A stretch of DNA of 64,000 bases from Novosphingobium sp. (lineage in GTDB: Bacteria; Pseudomonadota; Alphaproteobacteria; Sphingomonadales; Sphingomonadaceae). The stretch spans positions 124,001-188,000 of the forward strand of contig NZ_JAPZQX010000004.1 in assembly GCF_027531025.1 (NCBI RefSeq). Reading direction: 5' to 3'. The notes under the pieces are model-generated. The model was not told the origin of the DNA and ran no database searches. It saw only the letters and a list, made by a program, of their open reading frames with translations. Within the stretch, counting starts at the first letter, position 1. Each line of letters starts with the position of its first letter. The position numbers were made by a program, and so were the translations under genes. This document shows positions 8,811 through 17,232 of the stretch, piece by piece.

Positions 8811-9161
8811 ATGCTGACCGCTACCGCCAATCCGCTCTCGCGCACGCTGCTTGCTGCGGGCCTTGCGCTCGTCGGCACGGTGACCAGCTTTGCCGCCACC
8901 ACCAACACCGCCCACGCCCAGAGCGCCGCGCGCGTTTACACCGCCACCCTGGCGACCGCGGTCGAAGCCCCGGCCCGCAAGGTGGTCAATGGCGTGCAGT
9001 GGAGCTGCACCGGCACCGAATGCACCGGCCGCGTCGATGGCGCTGCCCCGATCAACACCTGCGCCCGGGTCGCCAAGGCCTTTGGTCAGGTCACCAAGTT
9101 CGCCACCCCCAAGGGCGAATTCGACGCCGACAAGCTCGCGCGTTGTAACGCGGCCGCCTGA
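8811..9161 (+). CDS. CC_3452 family small secreted protein
   Basis: A 116-residue exported protein: a signal peptide ending near AHAQ, then a short domain with YTATLATAVEAPARKVVNG, WSCTGTECTGR and a late CARVAKAFG/RCN segment. The four cysteines probably make two disulfides. This matches the small uncharacterised family seen in Caulobacter and sphingomonads (CC_3452 type). AAAGGGG precedes the ATG. A strong terminator follows, so it is probably a monocistronic, well-expressed gene. Function is unknown. Confidence 0.75.
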   Translation: MLTATANPLSRTLLAAGLALVGTVTSFAATTNTAHAQSAARVYTATLATAVEAPARKVVNGVQWSCTGTECTGRVDGAAPINTCARVAKAFGQVTKFATPKGEFDADKLARCNAAA

Positions 9162-9228
9162 CGCACGAACCGGGGCCGCCCCCACTCCGCGGTCCCCGGG
9201 CAGGCATTCCTTACAGCCCCCCATAGCT

Positions 9229-9262
9229 GGGCCTCTGTCGCAAGACGGAGGCCCTCTTTTTT
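9229..9262 (+). terminator. Rho-independent terminator
   Basis: An 11-base-pair stem starting GGGCCTC, with one wobble pair and a GCAA tetraloop, is followed by TCTTTTTT. It lies 68 bases after the CC_3452-type gene and between converging genes, and is a textbook intrinsic terminator. Confidence 0.9.
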
Positions 9263-9267
9263 GTGGT

Positions 9268-9882
9268 TCAGTCGATCAGGCCGTGCGCGCGCAGTTCGGC
9301 TGCCAGCTGCCCGGCTTCGGTGAAGTGGTGGGCGTTCCAGCCACAGTCGCGGGCCGAGATCACGTTGGGCAGGCTGTCATCGATGAACAGCATGGCTTCC
9401 GGCGCATGGCCGAACCGGCGCTGGGCCAGATGGTAGATCGCCGGATCGGGCTTGGCGAGTTTCTCTACCCCCGAAACGATGATGTCACGGAACCGGTCGA
9501 GCAGCGGAAAGGTCGGGCGGAATCCCGCCCAGGTATCGGCCCCGAAATTGGTGATCGCGTAAAGCGGCACGCCGGCCGCGTGCAGCGCCTCGACCAGTTC
9601 GGGGCTGCCTGGGACAGGGCCGGGCACCGTATCGTTGAACCGGTCCAGCCAGGCGCGGATCAGGTGAGCATGGTCGGGAAACTCGGCGCTGCGGGCGGCG
9701 ATCATTTCCTCCGCATCGCGGCCAGCATCGTGTTCGCCGTGCCAGGAGAGCGGGATCACCTCTTCCATGAACCAGGCGCGTTCGGCCGGATCGGGGATCA
9801 GTTCGCGGAAGGGCAGATCGCGTTCCCATTCGACCAGCACCTTGCCGACGTCGAACACCACGGCCTCGATTCGCTGGGTCAT
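9268..9882 (-). CDS. HAD family phosphatase (YihX-like)
   Basis: A 204-residue haloacid-dehalogenase hydrolase. Motif I is VVFDVGKVLVEW (nucleophile Asp), motif II is in YAITNFG, and motif III/IV is near KPDPAIYHLAQRRF and MLFIDDSLPNV. The FDxGxVL form of motif I, in which the second Asp is replaced by Gly, is normal for the YihX/epoxide-hydrolase-like branch. Substrate is not predictable, with sugar phosphates possible. It is transcribed alone toward the terminator at 9229-9262. Confidence 0.85.
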   Translation of the reverse strand: MTQRIEAVVFDVGKVLVEWERDLPFRELIPDPAERAWFMEEVIPLSWHGEHDAGRDAEEMIAARSAEFPDHAHLIRAWLDRFNDTVPGPVPGSPELVEALHAAGVPLYAITNFGADTWAGFRPTFPLLDRFRDIIVSGVEKLAKPDPAIYHLAQRRFGHAPEAMLFIDDSLPNVISARDCGWNAHHFTEAGQLAAELRAHGLID

Positions 9883-9900
9883 GAACGGTTCCCCTGGGTC

Positions 9901-9940
9901 AAAATGACTTCGGCCCGCGCTCCGGATGGGAGGCGGGCCG
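9901..9940 (-). terminator. Candidate terminator after rpmJ
   Basis: A long hairpin (CGGCCCGC at 9911-9918 pairing with GCGGGCCG at 9933-9940, with extra inner pairs) is followed on the minus strand by AAGTCATTTT. The T-run is modest, so it is a probable rather than certain intrinsic terminator. Confidence 0.55.
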
Positions 9941-9981
9941 ATCTATGTCCAGCGCGGGGGCCATGCCCCGCACCGCCGGGC

Positions 9982-10107
9982 TTAGCCCTGGCGCGCCTTG
10001 AAGCGGCGGTTGGTCTTGTTGATCACATAGGTCCGGCCACGGCGGCGGATCACGCGGTTGTCCCGGTGGCGGTCCTTGAGCGACTTGAGGCTGTTGCGAA
10101 TCTTCAT
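9982..10107 (-). CDS. rpmJ: 50S ribosomal protein L36, zinc-free (YkgO) type
   Basis: A 41-residue basic protein beginning [20 protein letters not shown] and ending in NRRFKARQG. It is the C-minus L36 paralogue type, lacking the CxxC/CxxxxH zinc ligands of classical L36; alphaproteobacteria usually carry this form as their only L36. It was read directly from the reverse complement. Its promoter candidate is identical in hexamers and spacing to that of rpmH. Confidence 0.96.
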   Translation of the reverse strand: MKIRNSLKSLKDRHRDNRVIRRRGRTYVINKTNRRFKARQG

Positions 10108-10150
10108 GTGGTCCTCGGGGCGGCATGGTGCCGCTGAAATTGAAGGTGCG

Positions 10151-10179
10151 CCGTTAGGGGCGAGTCATCCCAAAGTCAA
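10151..10179 (-). promoter_or_regulatory. Candidate rpmJ promoter
   Basis: TTGACT (10179-10174) and TAACGG (10156-10151) are separated by exactly 17 bases on the minus strand. The -35 box overlaps the last codon region of galE (stop at 10176), so rpmJ can be transcribed independently of galE. Confidence 0.55.
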
Positions 10180-11183
10180 CTCTCGGCGCGGATTTCCGTA
10201 AGCTTGCGTTCCCATTGCAGCGCATGGGCCACGATCGTATCGAGATCGGCATATTGCGGCACCCAGGGCAGGGTCGCCTTGATCCGCGCATTGTCGGAAA
10301 TCAGCGAATCGGGATCGCCCGCACGGCGGGGCGAAAGTGTGCGCCGGATCGTGCGGTTGGTCACCCGGTCGACTGCATCGAGTACTTCGAGCACCGAAAA
10401 GCCCCGGCCATAGCCGCAGTTCATGGTCAGGGAGCGGTGCGGCTGCTCGATCAGCGCTTCCAGCGCCAACACATGGGCGGCGGCGAGGTCCGAGACGTGG
10501 ATATAGTCGCGCACGCCGGTGCCATCGGGGGTGGCATAGTCGGTGCCGAACACTTCGACGCCTTCGCGCTTGCCCAGCGCGGCTTCGACCGCCACCTTGA
10601 TCAGGTGGGTTGCCCCGGCGGTCGATTGCCCGGTCCGGGCCTGCGGATCGGCCCCGGCCACGTTGAAATAGCGCAGTGCGCAGAAGTTCAGCGGGTGCGC
10701 ACGGGCAACATCGCCGAGCATGATCTCGGTCATCAGCTTGGACATGCCATAAGGGTTGATCGGTGCCTTGGGGCTGTCCTCGTGCACCGGCGAAACTTCC
10801 GGCACGCCATAGGTTGCGGCGGTGGAGCTGAAGATGAAATGCGGCACCCCGGCGCGCACCGCTGCCTCGATCAGGGCGCGGCTCTTGGCGGTGTTGTTGT
10901 GATAGTACTTCAGCGGGTTCTCGACCGATTCAGGGACGATGATCGACCCAGCGAAATGCATCACCGCCCTGATGCCCTGTTCGGCAAAGATCCGGGCCAG
11001 CAGCGCCGAGTCTTCGATATCGCCTTCGTAAAGCGGCACACCATCCGGCACGGCAAAGCGGAAGCCGGTGGTGAGGTTGTCGATCACGGCCACCGGCCAG
11101 CCGGCATCCTTGAGGGCGAGCACGGCGTGGCTGCCGATATAGCCGGCACCGCCGGTGACGAGAACGGGAACTTTCTGAACCAT
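10176..11183 (-). CDS. galE: UDP-glucose 4-epimerase
   Basis: A 335-residue short-chain dehydrogenase-type epimerase interconverting UDP-glucose and UDP-galactose. It has the NAD-binding VTGGAGYIGSH at the N-terminus, catalytic Ser in FSSTAATYG, the YxxxK motif (NPYGMSKLM), and GalE-type RYFNVAGADP and GVRDYIHVSDLA segments. The ATG at 11183 gives the standard length; the frame extends upstream without homology. It supplies UDP-galactose for envelope glycans and can also serve galactose released by the alpha-galactosidase encoded at 37647 (inference). Confidence 0.94.
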   Translation of the reverse strand: MVQKVPVLVTGGAGYIGSHAVLALKDAGWPVAVIDNLTTGFRFAVPDGVPLYEGDIEDSALLARIFAEQGIRAVMHFAGSIIVPESVENPLKYYHNNTAKSRALIEAAVRAGVPHFIFSSTAATYGVPEVSPVHEDSPKAPINPYGMSKLMTEIMLGDVARAHPLNFCALRYFNVAGADPQARTGQSTAGATHLIKVAVEAALGKREGVEVFGTDYATPDGTGVRDYIHVSDLAAAHVLALEALIEQPHRSLTMNCGYGRGFSVLEVLDAVDRVTNRTIRRTLSPRRAGDPDSLISDNARIKATLPWVPQYADLDTIVAHALQWERKLTEIRAES

Positions 11184-11285
11184 GATTCGCCCGCTAGCAT
11201 GACTGCGCCGGGATTTGCTGCAAGAAACCGAACGCCTTGCCACTTGCCCGCCGCACGCGCATGTTTGGGCCAAAGGAGCGCTGCC

Positions 11286-11882
11286 ATGAAGCACTGTCGA
11301 ACCGCCCTCGTGATCCTCGCCGCCCTCGCCGTGACGGGCTGCGTCGCGCCGACCGGGCCGGTCGAGGTGACGCGCTTTCACGCGGCGGACATCAGCGCGC
11401 TGGGCAAGGGCACGATCGCGGTCGAACCCGCCCCGGGGCAGGATGGGGCCTCGCTCGAATGGAAGACCTACCAGGCCGCGGTGCAGCGCCAGCTGGCCCT
11501 ACTGGGCTATAGCGAGGCACCGGCCGGGACGATCAGCGGGCAAGTGGCCGAACTGCGGCTGGGGCGCAGCACCTATCGCCCGGACCGGGTGGGCAGCCCG
11601 GTCAGTGTCGGGGTAGGCGGATCGACGGGCTCCTATGGCTCGGGCCTGGGCGTGGGCATCGGGATCAACCTGACCCCGCGCCCGGCCGAGCAGGTGGAAA
11701 CCATGCTCGGCGTGATGATCAAGGACAGGGTTTCCAAGCAAACCTTGTGGGAAGGGCGGGCCAGTTTCACCGTGCGGGCATCGTCCCCGCTGGCCGATAC
11801 TGCCCTTGGCGCTGCAAAGATGAGCGAAGCCCTGTTCAAGGGCTTTCCCGGACAGTCGGGTGAGACTATCGCGGTGAAATGA
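11286..11882 (+). CDS. DUF4136-like outer-envelope lipoprotein
   Basis: A 198-residue lipoprotein with signal peptide and lipobox (LAVTGC). The mature part contains a beta-rich domain with a Gly/Ser-rich stretch ([13 protein letters not shown]) and a C-terminal [10 protein letters not shown] motif that recurs in sphingomonad DUF4136 proteins. AAGGAG lies upstream of the ATG. Its stop overlaps the next ATG (ATGA), coupling it to the M14 carboxypeptidase. Function is unknown. Confidence 0.75.
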   Translation: MKHCRTALVILAALAVTGCVAPTGPVEVTRFHAADISALGKGTIAVEPAPGQDGASLEWKTYQAAVQRQLALLGYSEAPAGTISGQVAELRLGRSTYRPDRVGSPVSVGVGGSTGSYGSGLGVGIGINLTPRPAEQVETMLGVMIKDRVSKQTLWEGRASFTVRASSPLADTALGAAKMSEALFKGFPGQSGETIAVK

Positions 11883-13012
11883 CTGCAACACCCATCGTGA
11901 TCGACGCCGCTTTCGACAGCGGCAATATCGAAGTCCGCTCCATCTCCGGCACCACGGCCCGGCTGGCGATCCGCAAGGATCACATGTCGGACTTTGCCCA
12001 GTGGTTCCATTTCCGCGTTGGCAATTGTGCCGGGCGCGAGCTTGAACTGAAGATCACCGGCCTTGCCGCCTCGGCCTATCCCGATGGCTGGCCGAACTAT
12101 CGCGCGGTGGTGAGCGAGGACCGCGAATTCTGGGGCCGCGCCGACAGCAGCTATGACAAGGCCGAGGACGGCGGCACGCTGACGATCCGGTATCGCCCCT
12201 CCGCGAACCTGGCCTGGTTCGCCTATTTCGCGCCCTATTCGTGGGAGCGGCACCAGGACCTGATCGCCGGGGCTGCGCTTTCTGCCGGGGTATCGCACCG
12301 CGTGCTGGGCCATAGCCTGGATGGCCGGACGATCGATTGCCTGGACCTGGGCGAAGGCGCAACGCAGGTCTGGCTCTATGCCCGCCAGCATCCGGGCGAA
12401 TCGATGGCCGAATGGTGGATGGAAGGGGCGCTTGATTGCCTGACCGATCCGGCCGATCCGGTCGGCCGTGCGCTGCGGCAGAAGTGCACCTTCCACGTGG
12501 TCCCCAATGCCAACCCCGATGGTTCGGTGCGGGGCCACCTGCGGACCAATGCCGTAGGGGTGAACCTCAACCGCGAATGGCATGAGCCGAGTGCAGAGCA
12601 ATCGCCCGAAGTGCTGTGCATCCGCAATGCGATGGATGAAACCGGCGTCCACTTTGCGATCGACGTGCACGGCGACGAGGCGATCCCGGCAGTCTTCCTG
12701 GCCGGGTTCGAGGGGATCCCTTCGTGGACCGCCGAGCTGCAAGGCGGGTTCGATCGCTACAAGGCGATCCTCGCGCGCCGCACGCCCGATTTCCAGACCC
12801 GGCTGGGCTATCCGGTCGCGGGCAAGGGCAAGGCCAACCTGGCGATGAGCACCAACCAGCTGGCCGAACGCTATGGCGCGGTTTCGATGACGCTGGAAAT
12901 GCCGTTCAAGGACAATGCCGACCTGCCCGATCCGGCGCAGGGCTGGTCGCCCGAACGCTCGGCCCAGCTTGGCCGCGATTGCCTCGCCGCGCTGCTGGAG
13001 TGGCTGGACTAG
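11879..13012 (+). CDS. M14 family metallocarboxypeptidase, cytosolic carboxypeptidase (CCP/Nna1)-like
   Basis: A 377-residue zinc carboxypeptidase without a signal peptide. An N-terminal beta domain (about 1-125) of the type found before the catalytic domain in CCP-like enzymes precedes the peptidase domain. Zinc ligands are His171 and Glu174 (HPGES) and His264 (DVHGDE); substrate-side Asn/Arg are in VNLNREW, and the general base is Glu340 (TLEMPF). Eukaryotic CCPs trim polyglutamate from tubulin. The bacterial members' substrates are unknown. It overlaps the DUF4136 lipoprotein gene by four bases and converges with the VOC gene. Confidence 0.88.
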   Translation: MTATPIVIDAAFDSGNIEVRSISGTTARLAIRKDHMSDFAQWFHFRVGNCAGRELELKITGLAASAYPDGWPNYRAVVSEDREFWGRADSSYDKAEDGGTLTIRYRPSANLAWFAYFAPYSWERHQDLIAGAALSAGVSHRVLGHSLDGRTIDCLDLGEGATQVWLYARQHPGESMAEWWMEGALDCLTDPADPVGRALRQKCTFHVVPNANPDGSVRGHLRTNAVGVNLNREWHEPSAEQSPEVLCIRNAMDETGVHFAIDVHGDEAIPAVFLAGFEGIPSWTAELQGGFDRYKAILARRTPDFQTRLGYPVAGKGKANLAMSTNQLAERYGAVSMTLEMPFKDNADLPDPAQGWSPERSAQLGRDCLAALLEWLD

Positions 13013-13365
13013 GCGGCAGTCCTGCCGACTCTTATCAGCATTCCATTGGGGTCACTGACCGAGAACTCGTAGGTGCCCCAGGGGCGCATCTTCGGATCGC
13101 CTGGCTCGATGATCAGGTCGCGTACGCGCTCGGCCACGGCATCGACGTCCTCGACGTAGAGGTAGAGGCCGTAGGGATTGCCCTCGATATCGGGAGGCCA
13201 GCCTGGCGCCTGGGTCAAATGAAGGTGCCAGCCGCGATGATCGGCCATGATCTTGTAGTGACCATAGTCGCTGACAGTTTCCAGGCCGAGCCGACAGTAG
13301 AATGCTTCGCTGGCGACAATATCGCCGCAAGGAACAATGCTTACCGCGAAGTGCGAGGCTGCCAT
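13009..13365 (-). CDS. VOC family (glyoxalase/bleomycin-resistance fold) protein
   Basis: A 118-residue single-unit VOC protein with [23 protein letters not shown] at the start (a beta-alpha module), metal-ligand-type HLHL in the middle, and an [14 protein letters not shown] finish. It could be a lyase, dioxygenase-like enzyme or binding protein; nothing fixes the substrate. It overlaps the end of the convergent carboxypeptidase gene by four bases. Confidence 0.8.
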   Translation of the reverse strand: MAASHFAVSIVPCGDIVASEAFYCRLGLETVSDYGHYKIMADHRGWHLHLTQAPGWPPDIEGNPYGLYLYVEDVDAVAERVRDLIIEPGDPKMRPWGTYEFSVSDPNGMLIRVGRTAA

Positions 13366-13430
13366 TTCAACACATTAGCGGCATCATGCACCCGAGGCCA
13401 GCCACAGGCAGTACCGGTACCTGGGAGTGC

Positions 13431-13853
13431 CTAGCCCAGGTTCGCCGGGCCGAAGGCGTGCGGCAGCAAGGCCGACAGGCGCAGTTCCAGCACTTCACCT
13501 TCACCTGCGCACCAGATCACCGGATCGGTCTCGCCCAGTTGGGCCAGTTCGTTAAGCACCTGGCGGCAGCGACCGCAGGGGGTGACGGTGGGGCCCGGCT
13601 GACCGTGCATCCCGCCGACCACGGCAACCGCCTCAAGTCCACCGCGCCGCCCGTCATTGAGCGCCTTGGATACGGCATTGGTTTCCGCACAGAGCGCCAG
13701 GCCATAGCTGGCATTTTCGGCATTGGCCCCGGTGATCACCGCGCCATCGGCAAAGCCCAGCGCCGCGCCGACGTGAAAGTTGGAATAGGGGGCATAGGCC
13801 ACGGCCTGGGCGGCCTTGGCGGCGGCAATCAGCGTATCGCGATCGTGGGTCAT
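13431..13853 (-). CDS. cdd: Cytidine deaminase
   Basis: A 140-residue homotetrameric-type cytidine/deoxycytidine deaminase of pyrimidine salvage. Zinc site: Cys55-Ala-Glu57 (LCAETNA) with Cys93 and Cys96 (TPCGRCRQVL); the substrate-binding NFHVGAAL and NAENASYG segments are intact. ATG at 13853 was chosen over a GTG two codons upstream. It lies 18 bases after the GH25-like gene on the same strand. Confidence 0.94.
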   Translation of the reverse strand: MTHDRDTLIAAAKAAQAVAYAPYSNFHVGAALGFADGAVITGANAENASYGLALCAETNAVSKALNDGRRGGLEAVAVVGGMHGQPGPTVTPCGRCRQVLNELAQLGETDPVIWCAGEGEVLELRLSALLPHAFGPANLG

Positions 13854-13871
13854 TAGCACACCATAGCCCGG

Positions 13872-14570
13872 TCAGGGCTGCACGACCACCCAGCGCACCG
13901 CCCCGGGCAGGGCCGGGGTCGCCAGCTGGTCGTTGGCGGTCCACAGCGTCCAGGGCCGGCCGGCATAGTCGGGCTGCAGCCAGGTGCGCTCCAGCCAGAG
14001 GTTGCGGTCAACCCGCGCGGCGATCCGATAGCGGCGTTCGAACCCGCTCGACAGCTTGAGGATCACCGGCTTGCCGGTATGCGTCTCCACCTGGTTGATG
14101 AAGGTGGTCAGCTCGCTTTCGATCGCGGCATCGCTCACCTTGATCGGGCAATCCTCGGCCAGCTGGTCCAGCCAGACCGCGGGGGGCAGCATGGTCGGCT
14201 CGCGCGGGACGACCGTAACGAAATTGGCCGCCTGCTTGTCGGCCGGCTGGCACGGGTCATAGCGGTGGACCGCGCCCCATTGCAGCCTGGCCGCCTTGGC
14301 CCCTTCCAGGTTCTCGACGAAGGCCGGATCGCGGGCAAAGGCGCTGGCCGAGGCATCGAGATAGGCAAAATCGGTGCCCACCGCTTTCAGCGCGACCCAG
14401 TCGACCGGGCCATCCTCGCTCCCCACCTCGACGCCTTGCAGGGGAAAGGCCGCGCGCGGCGGGGTCCAGCTGGACAGGTGCCACCACCCCCAGCCCGCGC
14501 CGACCAGCGCAAGCAGCAGCGCCACGCCGGCAAGACGCAGCCGCCAGCGGCCGGGTTTTCTTCTAGCCAT
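13872..14570 (-). CDS. GH25 lysozyme-like protein with altered active site
   Basis: A 232-residue protein: a basic N-terminus, one membrane anchor (about 13-30), then a GH25-type barrel recognised from GPVDWVALKAVGTDFAY, the QAANFVTVVP strand, the HTGKPVILK strand and the C-terminal WTLWTANDQL. Working GH25 enzymes have GxDVS, KATEG and a DxE at the third strand. Here these read GVEVG (Glu48), DASAS (72-76) and AVWLDQ (Trp133, Asp135). Muramidase activity is therefore doubtful; it may bind peptidoglycan or be inactive. A short 18-base gap links it to cdd. Confidence 0.75.
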   Translation of the reverse strand: MARRKPGRWRLRLAGVALLLALVGAGWGWWHLSSWTPPRAAFPLQGVEVGSEDGPVDWVALKAVGTDFAYLDASASAFARDPAFVENLEGAKAARLQWGAVHRYDPCQPADKQAANFVTVVPREPTMLPPAVWLDQLAEDCPIKVSDAAIESELTTFINQVETHTGKPVILKLSSGFERRYRIAARVDRNLWLERTWLQPDYAGRPWTLWTANDQLATPALPGAVRWVVVQP

Positions 14571-14594
14571 GATGTTTCGCGAACCCTTCCCTCT

Positions 14595-15077
14595 TCAGCC
14601 CCTGATATGCAGCACGCAGATCAGGGTAAAGAGCCGCCGGGCAGTGGCGAAGTCGGTTTCCACTTTTCCTTCAAGCCGTTCCAGCAGCATTTCGGCCGCT
14701 TCGTTGTGCACGCCGCGGCGGGCCATGTCGATCGTCTCGATCTCGGCTGCGGTGGCCTTGCGGATCGCCTGGTAATAGCTGTCGCAGATCGCGAAGTATT
14801 CCCGGATCGGGCGCCGGAACCGGCCCAGTCCCAGGATCAGCGTTTCCAGATCGCCGCCGCTTTCGTCGGCGATCTCCAGGCTCAGCCGGCCATCGTGGAC
14901 CGACAGGCGCAGGCGATAGGGGCCCTGGTGCCCGGCTTCCCAGGCGCGCAGCGGCTTGAAGGTGTTTTCCTCGATCAGGTCGAAGATCGCGATCCGGCGC
15001 TCCTGCTCGATATCGGCGTTGCGCCACAGGATCGTGGCTTCATCGAGCTCGATGTGGATGATCCGTGCGTCCCCCAT
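14595..15077 (-). CDS. UPF0262 family protein
   Basis: A 160-residue cytosolic protein matching the alphaproteobacterial UPF0262 family: N-terminal IIHIELDEATILWRNADIEQ, a central RLRLSVHDGRLSLEIA beta region, GLGRFRRPIREYFAICDSYY, then helices with RRGVHNEAAE. Function is unknown. ATG at 15077 was chosen over one at 15116 because conserved homology begins with the MGDARIIH stretch. It is divergent from dnaB. Confidence 0.88.
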   Translation of the reverse strand: MGDARIIHIELDEATILWRNADIEQERRIAIFDLIEENTFKPLRAWEAGHQGPYRLRLSVHDGRLSLEIADESGGDLETLILGLGRFRRPIREYFAICDSYYQAIRKATAAEIETIDMARRGVHNEAAEMLLERLEGKVETDFATARRLFTLICVLHIRG

Positions 15078-15135
15078 GGTGACGGGTCTTTTTGCAGATG
15101 CGAAATGGCGGGGCAAGCGTGCGATTCAGTCCCCG

Positions 15136-15144
15136 CTATCCACA
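15136..15144 (+). promoter_or_regulatory. DnaA-box-like 9-mer upstream of dnaB
   Basis: CTATCCACA differs from the TTATCCACA DnaA box at the first base only. It lies 61 bases before the dnaB start. One isolated near-match has limited weight. Confidence 0.25.
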
Positions 15145-15204
15145 GCCCGGGCACTGTTGCCCCGCCTTGCGGAAAGTTGCGGCCCGGCGCATTGATCCCG
15201 GCTT

Positions 15205-16710
15205 ATGGCCGAAACCGATCTCATCCTCCGCGCCGACGAAGCCGCCGCCCGCGCGCTGCCCGCCAATATCGAGGCGGAAGCCGCATTCCTGGGCGCGGCC
15301 CTGATCGACAACCGGGTGATCGAGGAACTGGTTACCCCGCTGCGGCCCGATCATTTCTTCGAACCGGCCCATGCCCGGATCTATGACCGGGTGCTGCAAC
15401 TGCTCGATCGCAAGGCGGTGGTCACCCCGGTTACGCTCAAACCCTATTTCGAAGCGGACGAGACACTCAAGGAGCTGGGCGGGGCATCCTACCTGGCCCG
15501 GCTGACTGCCGATGGCCAGGGCCTGCTGGCCCCGCGCGAACTGGCCGAGCAGATCTATGACCTGGCCCTGCTGCGCGAACTGGTGGCGGTGGGACGCACG
15601 CTGGTCAGCGATGCGCTGGATACCTCGGAAAGCGTCGAGCCGCTGGAACAGGTCGCCCGGGCCGAAGCGGCGCTCTATCGCGTGGCCGAAGGCGCTTCGG
15701 TCGGCAGCGAGGCGATCTCGTTCCGCCAGTCGAGCTTCACCGCCATCGCCCAGATCGAAAAGGCGCTCAATTCCGGCGGGCATATTTCGGGCCTGACCAC
15801 GGGCCTTGATGACCTCAACGGCAAGATCGGCGGCCTGCACGATTCCGACCTCATCATCCTTGCCGGGCGCCCGGCTATGGGGAAGACCTCGCTGGCCACC
15901 AACATCGCCTTCAATTGCGCCGAACGCTATCTGCGCGACATGGCCGACGGGATCGATCCGGCCAAGTCGGTCGGCGCCCCGGTCGCCTTCTTCAGCCTGG
16001 AAATGAGCGCCGATCAGCTGGCCACGCGTATTCTTGCGGAACAGGCCGAAATCAGCAGCGAACGACTGCGCATGGGCAAGATCAGCCGCGAGGATTTCCA
16101 GAAGATTTCGTACGCCAGCCAGCGCCTGGCCGAGCTGCCGCTCTACATCGACGATACCCCGGCGCTGTCGATCGCCGCGCTGCGTACCCGTGCGCGACGG
16201 TTGAAGCGGAAGCACAACGTCGGGCTGATCGTGATCGACTACCTGCAGCTGCTGCAGGGTTCGGGCCGGGCCAACGACAACCGCGTGAACGAAATCTCGG
16301 AAATCAGTCGTGGCCTCAAGACCCTGGCCAAGGAACTGGCCGTCCCGGTGATCGCGCTATCGCAGCTCAGCCGCGCGGTCGAAAGCCGCGAGGACAAGCG
16401 GCCGCAGCTGGCTGACCTGCGCGAATCCGGCTCGATCGAGCAGGACGCCGACATGGTCTGGTTCATCTTCCGCGAGGAGTACTACCACAACGCGGTCAAG
16501 CCCGACGAGCCGAGCGAAACCAGCTCGCCCGATGCCATCGCCAAGTACGATACCTGGATGCAGCGCCATCTCGAGGTGGTGAACAAGGCAACCGTGATCA
16601 TTGCCAAGCAGCGCCACGGTTCGACCGGCAATGTCCAGCTGCACTTCCAGAGCGAGTTCACCAAGTTCGGCAATCTGGCGGTCGATTCGCGGCGTTATGA
16701 GGACTATTAA
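15205..16710 (+). CDS. dnaB: Replicative DNA helicase DnaB
   Basis: A 501-residue hexameric fork helicase. The N-terminal DnaB domain (NIEAEAAFLGAALIDN) binds primase; a linker follows, then a RecA-like domain with Walker A GRPAMGKTS, Walker B region VIVIDYLQLL, the SLEMSADQLATR strand and the arginine-finger region before DADMVWFIFRE. It is full length and intein-free. The ATG at 15205 gives the usual N-terminus. Confidence 0.97.
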   Translation: MAETDLILRADEAAARALPANIEAEAAFLGAALIDNRVIEELVTPLRPDHFFEPAHARIYDRVLQLLDRKAVVTPVTLKPYFEADETLKELGGASYLARLTADGQGLLAPRELAEQIYDLALLRELVAVGRTLVSDALDTSESVEPLEQVARAEAALYRVAEGASVGSEAISFRQSSFTAIAQIEKALNSGGHISGLTTGLDDLNGKIGGLHDSDLIILAGRPAMGKTSLATNIAFNCAERYLRDMADGIDPAKSVGAPVAFFSLEMSADQLATRILAEQAEISSERLRMGKISREDFQKISYASQRLAELPLYIDDTPALSIAALRTRARRLKRKHNVGLIVIDYLQLLQGSGRANDNRVNEISEISRGLKTLAKELAVPVIALSQLSRAVESREDKRPQLADLRESGSIEQDADMVWFIFREEYYHNAVKPDEPSETSSPDAIAKYDTWMQRHLEVVNKATVIIAKQRHGSTGNVQLHFQSEFTKFGNLAVDSRRYEDY

Positions 16711-16746
16711 TAATTGTTTTAATACAAAGATTTATACGTTTTTTTC

Positions 16747-16776
16747 TTGACTTGCGAATCACCCCGCGTGTAGCAG
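16747..16776 (+). promoter_or_regulatory. Candidate rpoZ promoter with AT-rich upstream element
   Basis: TTGACT (16747-16752) is followed after 18 bases by TAGCAG (16771-16776), a weak -10. Directly upstream (16708-16746) the sequence is strikingly AT-rich for this genome, resembling an UP element. Confidence 0.4.
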
Positions 16777-16812
16777 CCGACCCTTCCTGAATTTCATGAA
16801 CTGGAGTGCCCG

Positions 16813-17157
16813 ATGGCGCGCGTTACTGTTGAAGATTGTGTCGACAAGGTTCCCAACCGGTTCGACCTCGTCCTGATCGCCGCGCAGCGTGCGCGCGAAA
16901 TCTCGGGCGGGGCCGAACTGACGATCGATCGCGATCGTGACAAGAACCCGGTTGTCGCCCTGCGCGAGATCGCCGAACAGACCGTGCGGCCCGATCAGCT
17001 CAAGGAAACGCTGGTCAACTCGCTGCAGCGCGTCTTGCCCGAAGACGATGACGAGGTGGATGACATCGGCTCGCTCAGCCAGTCGGCCGAAGCGCTGCGG
17101 ATCACCGCAGCCGCGCCGGTGCGCAACACCTCGCTGGGTGGCGATTACGACGGCTGA
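16813..17157 (+). CDS. rpoZ: DNA-directed RNA polymerase omega subunit
   Basis: A 114-residue omega subunit that helps assemble beta-prime. The conserved start [31 protein letters not shown] and VVALREIAE segments are present. The acidic C-terminal tail is usual for alphaproteobacteria. spoT/relA, the common downstream partner, is absent; an intrinsic terminator closes the gene immediately. Confidence 0.96.
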   Translation: MARVTVEDCVDKVPNRFDLVLIAAQRAREISGGAELTIDRDRDKNPVVALREIAEQTVRPDQLKETLVNSLQRVLPEDDDEVDDIGSLSQSAEALRITAAAPVRNTSLGGDYDG

Positions 17158-17180
17158 GCCGTTTCGCAAACCTGACGCAG

Positions 17181-17219
17181 AAAGCGGCCCGTTTCCCCAA
17201 GGGGAGGCGGGCCGCTTTT
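17181..17219 (+). terminator. Rho-independent terminator after rpoZ
   Basis: AAAGCGGCCCG (17181-17191) pairs with CGGGCCGCTTT (17208-17218), with a nested CCCC/GGGG pair in the loop and a short T-run. It begins 24 bases after the rpoZ stop and may also serve the converging gene at 17233. Confidence 0.85.
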
Positions 17220-17232
17220 GCATGCGGCGAAA

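Noticed and set aside
16707..16722. TTAA-N8-TTAA at the dnaB stop, possible CtrA box
   Set aside because: Spacing is wrong by one base and half lies in coding sequence; better explained by the AT-rich patch.
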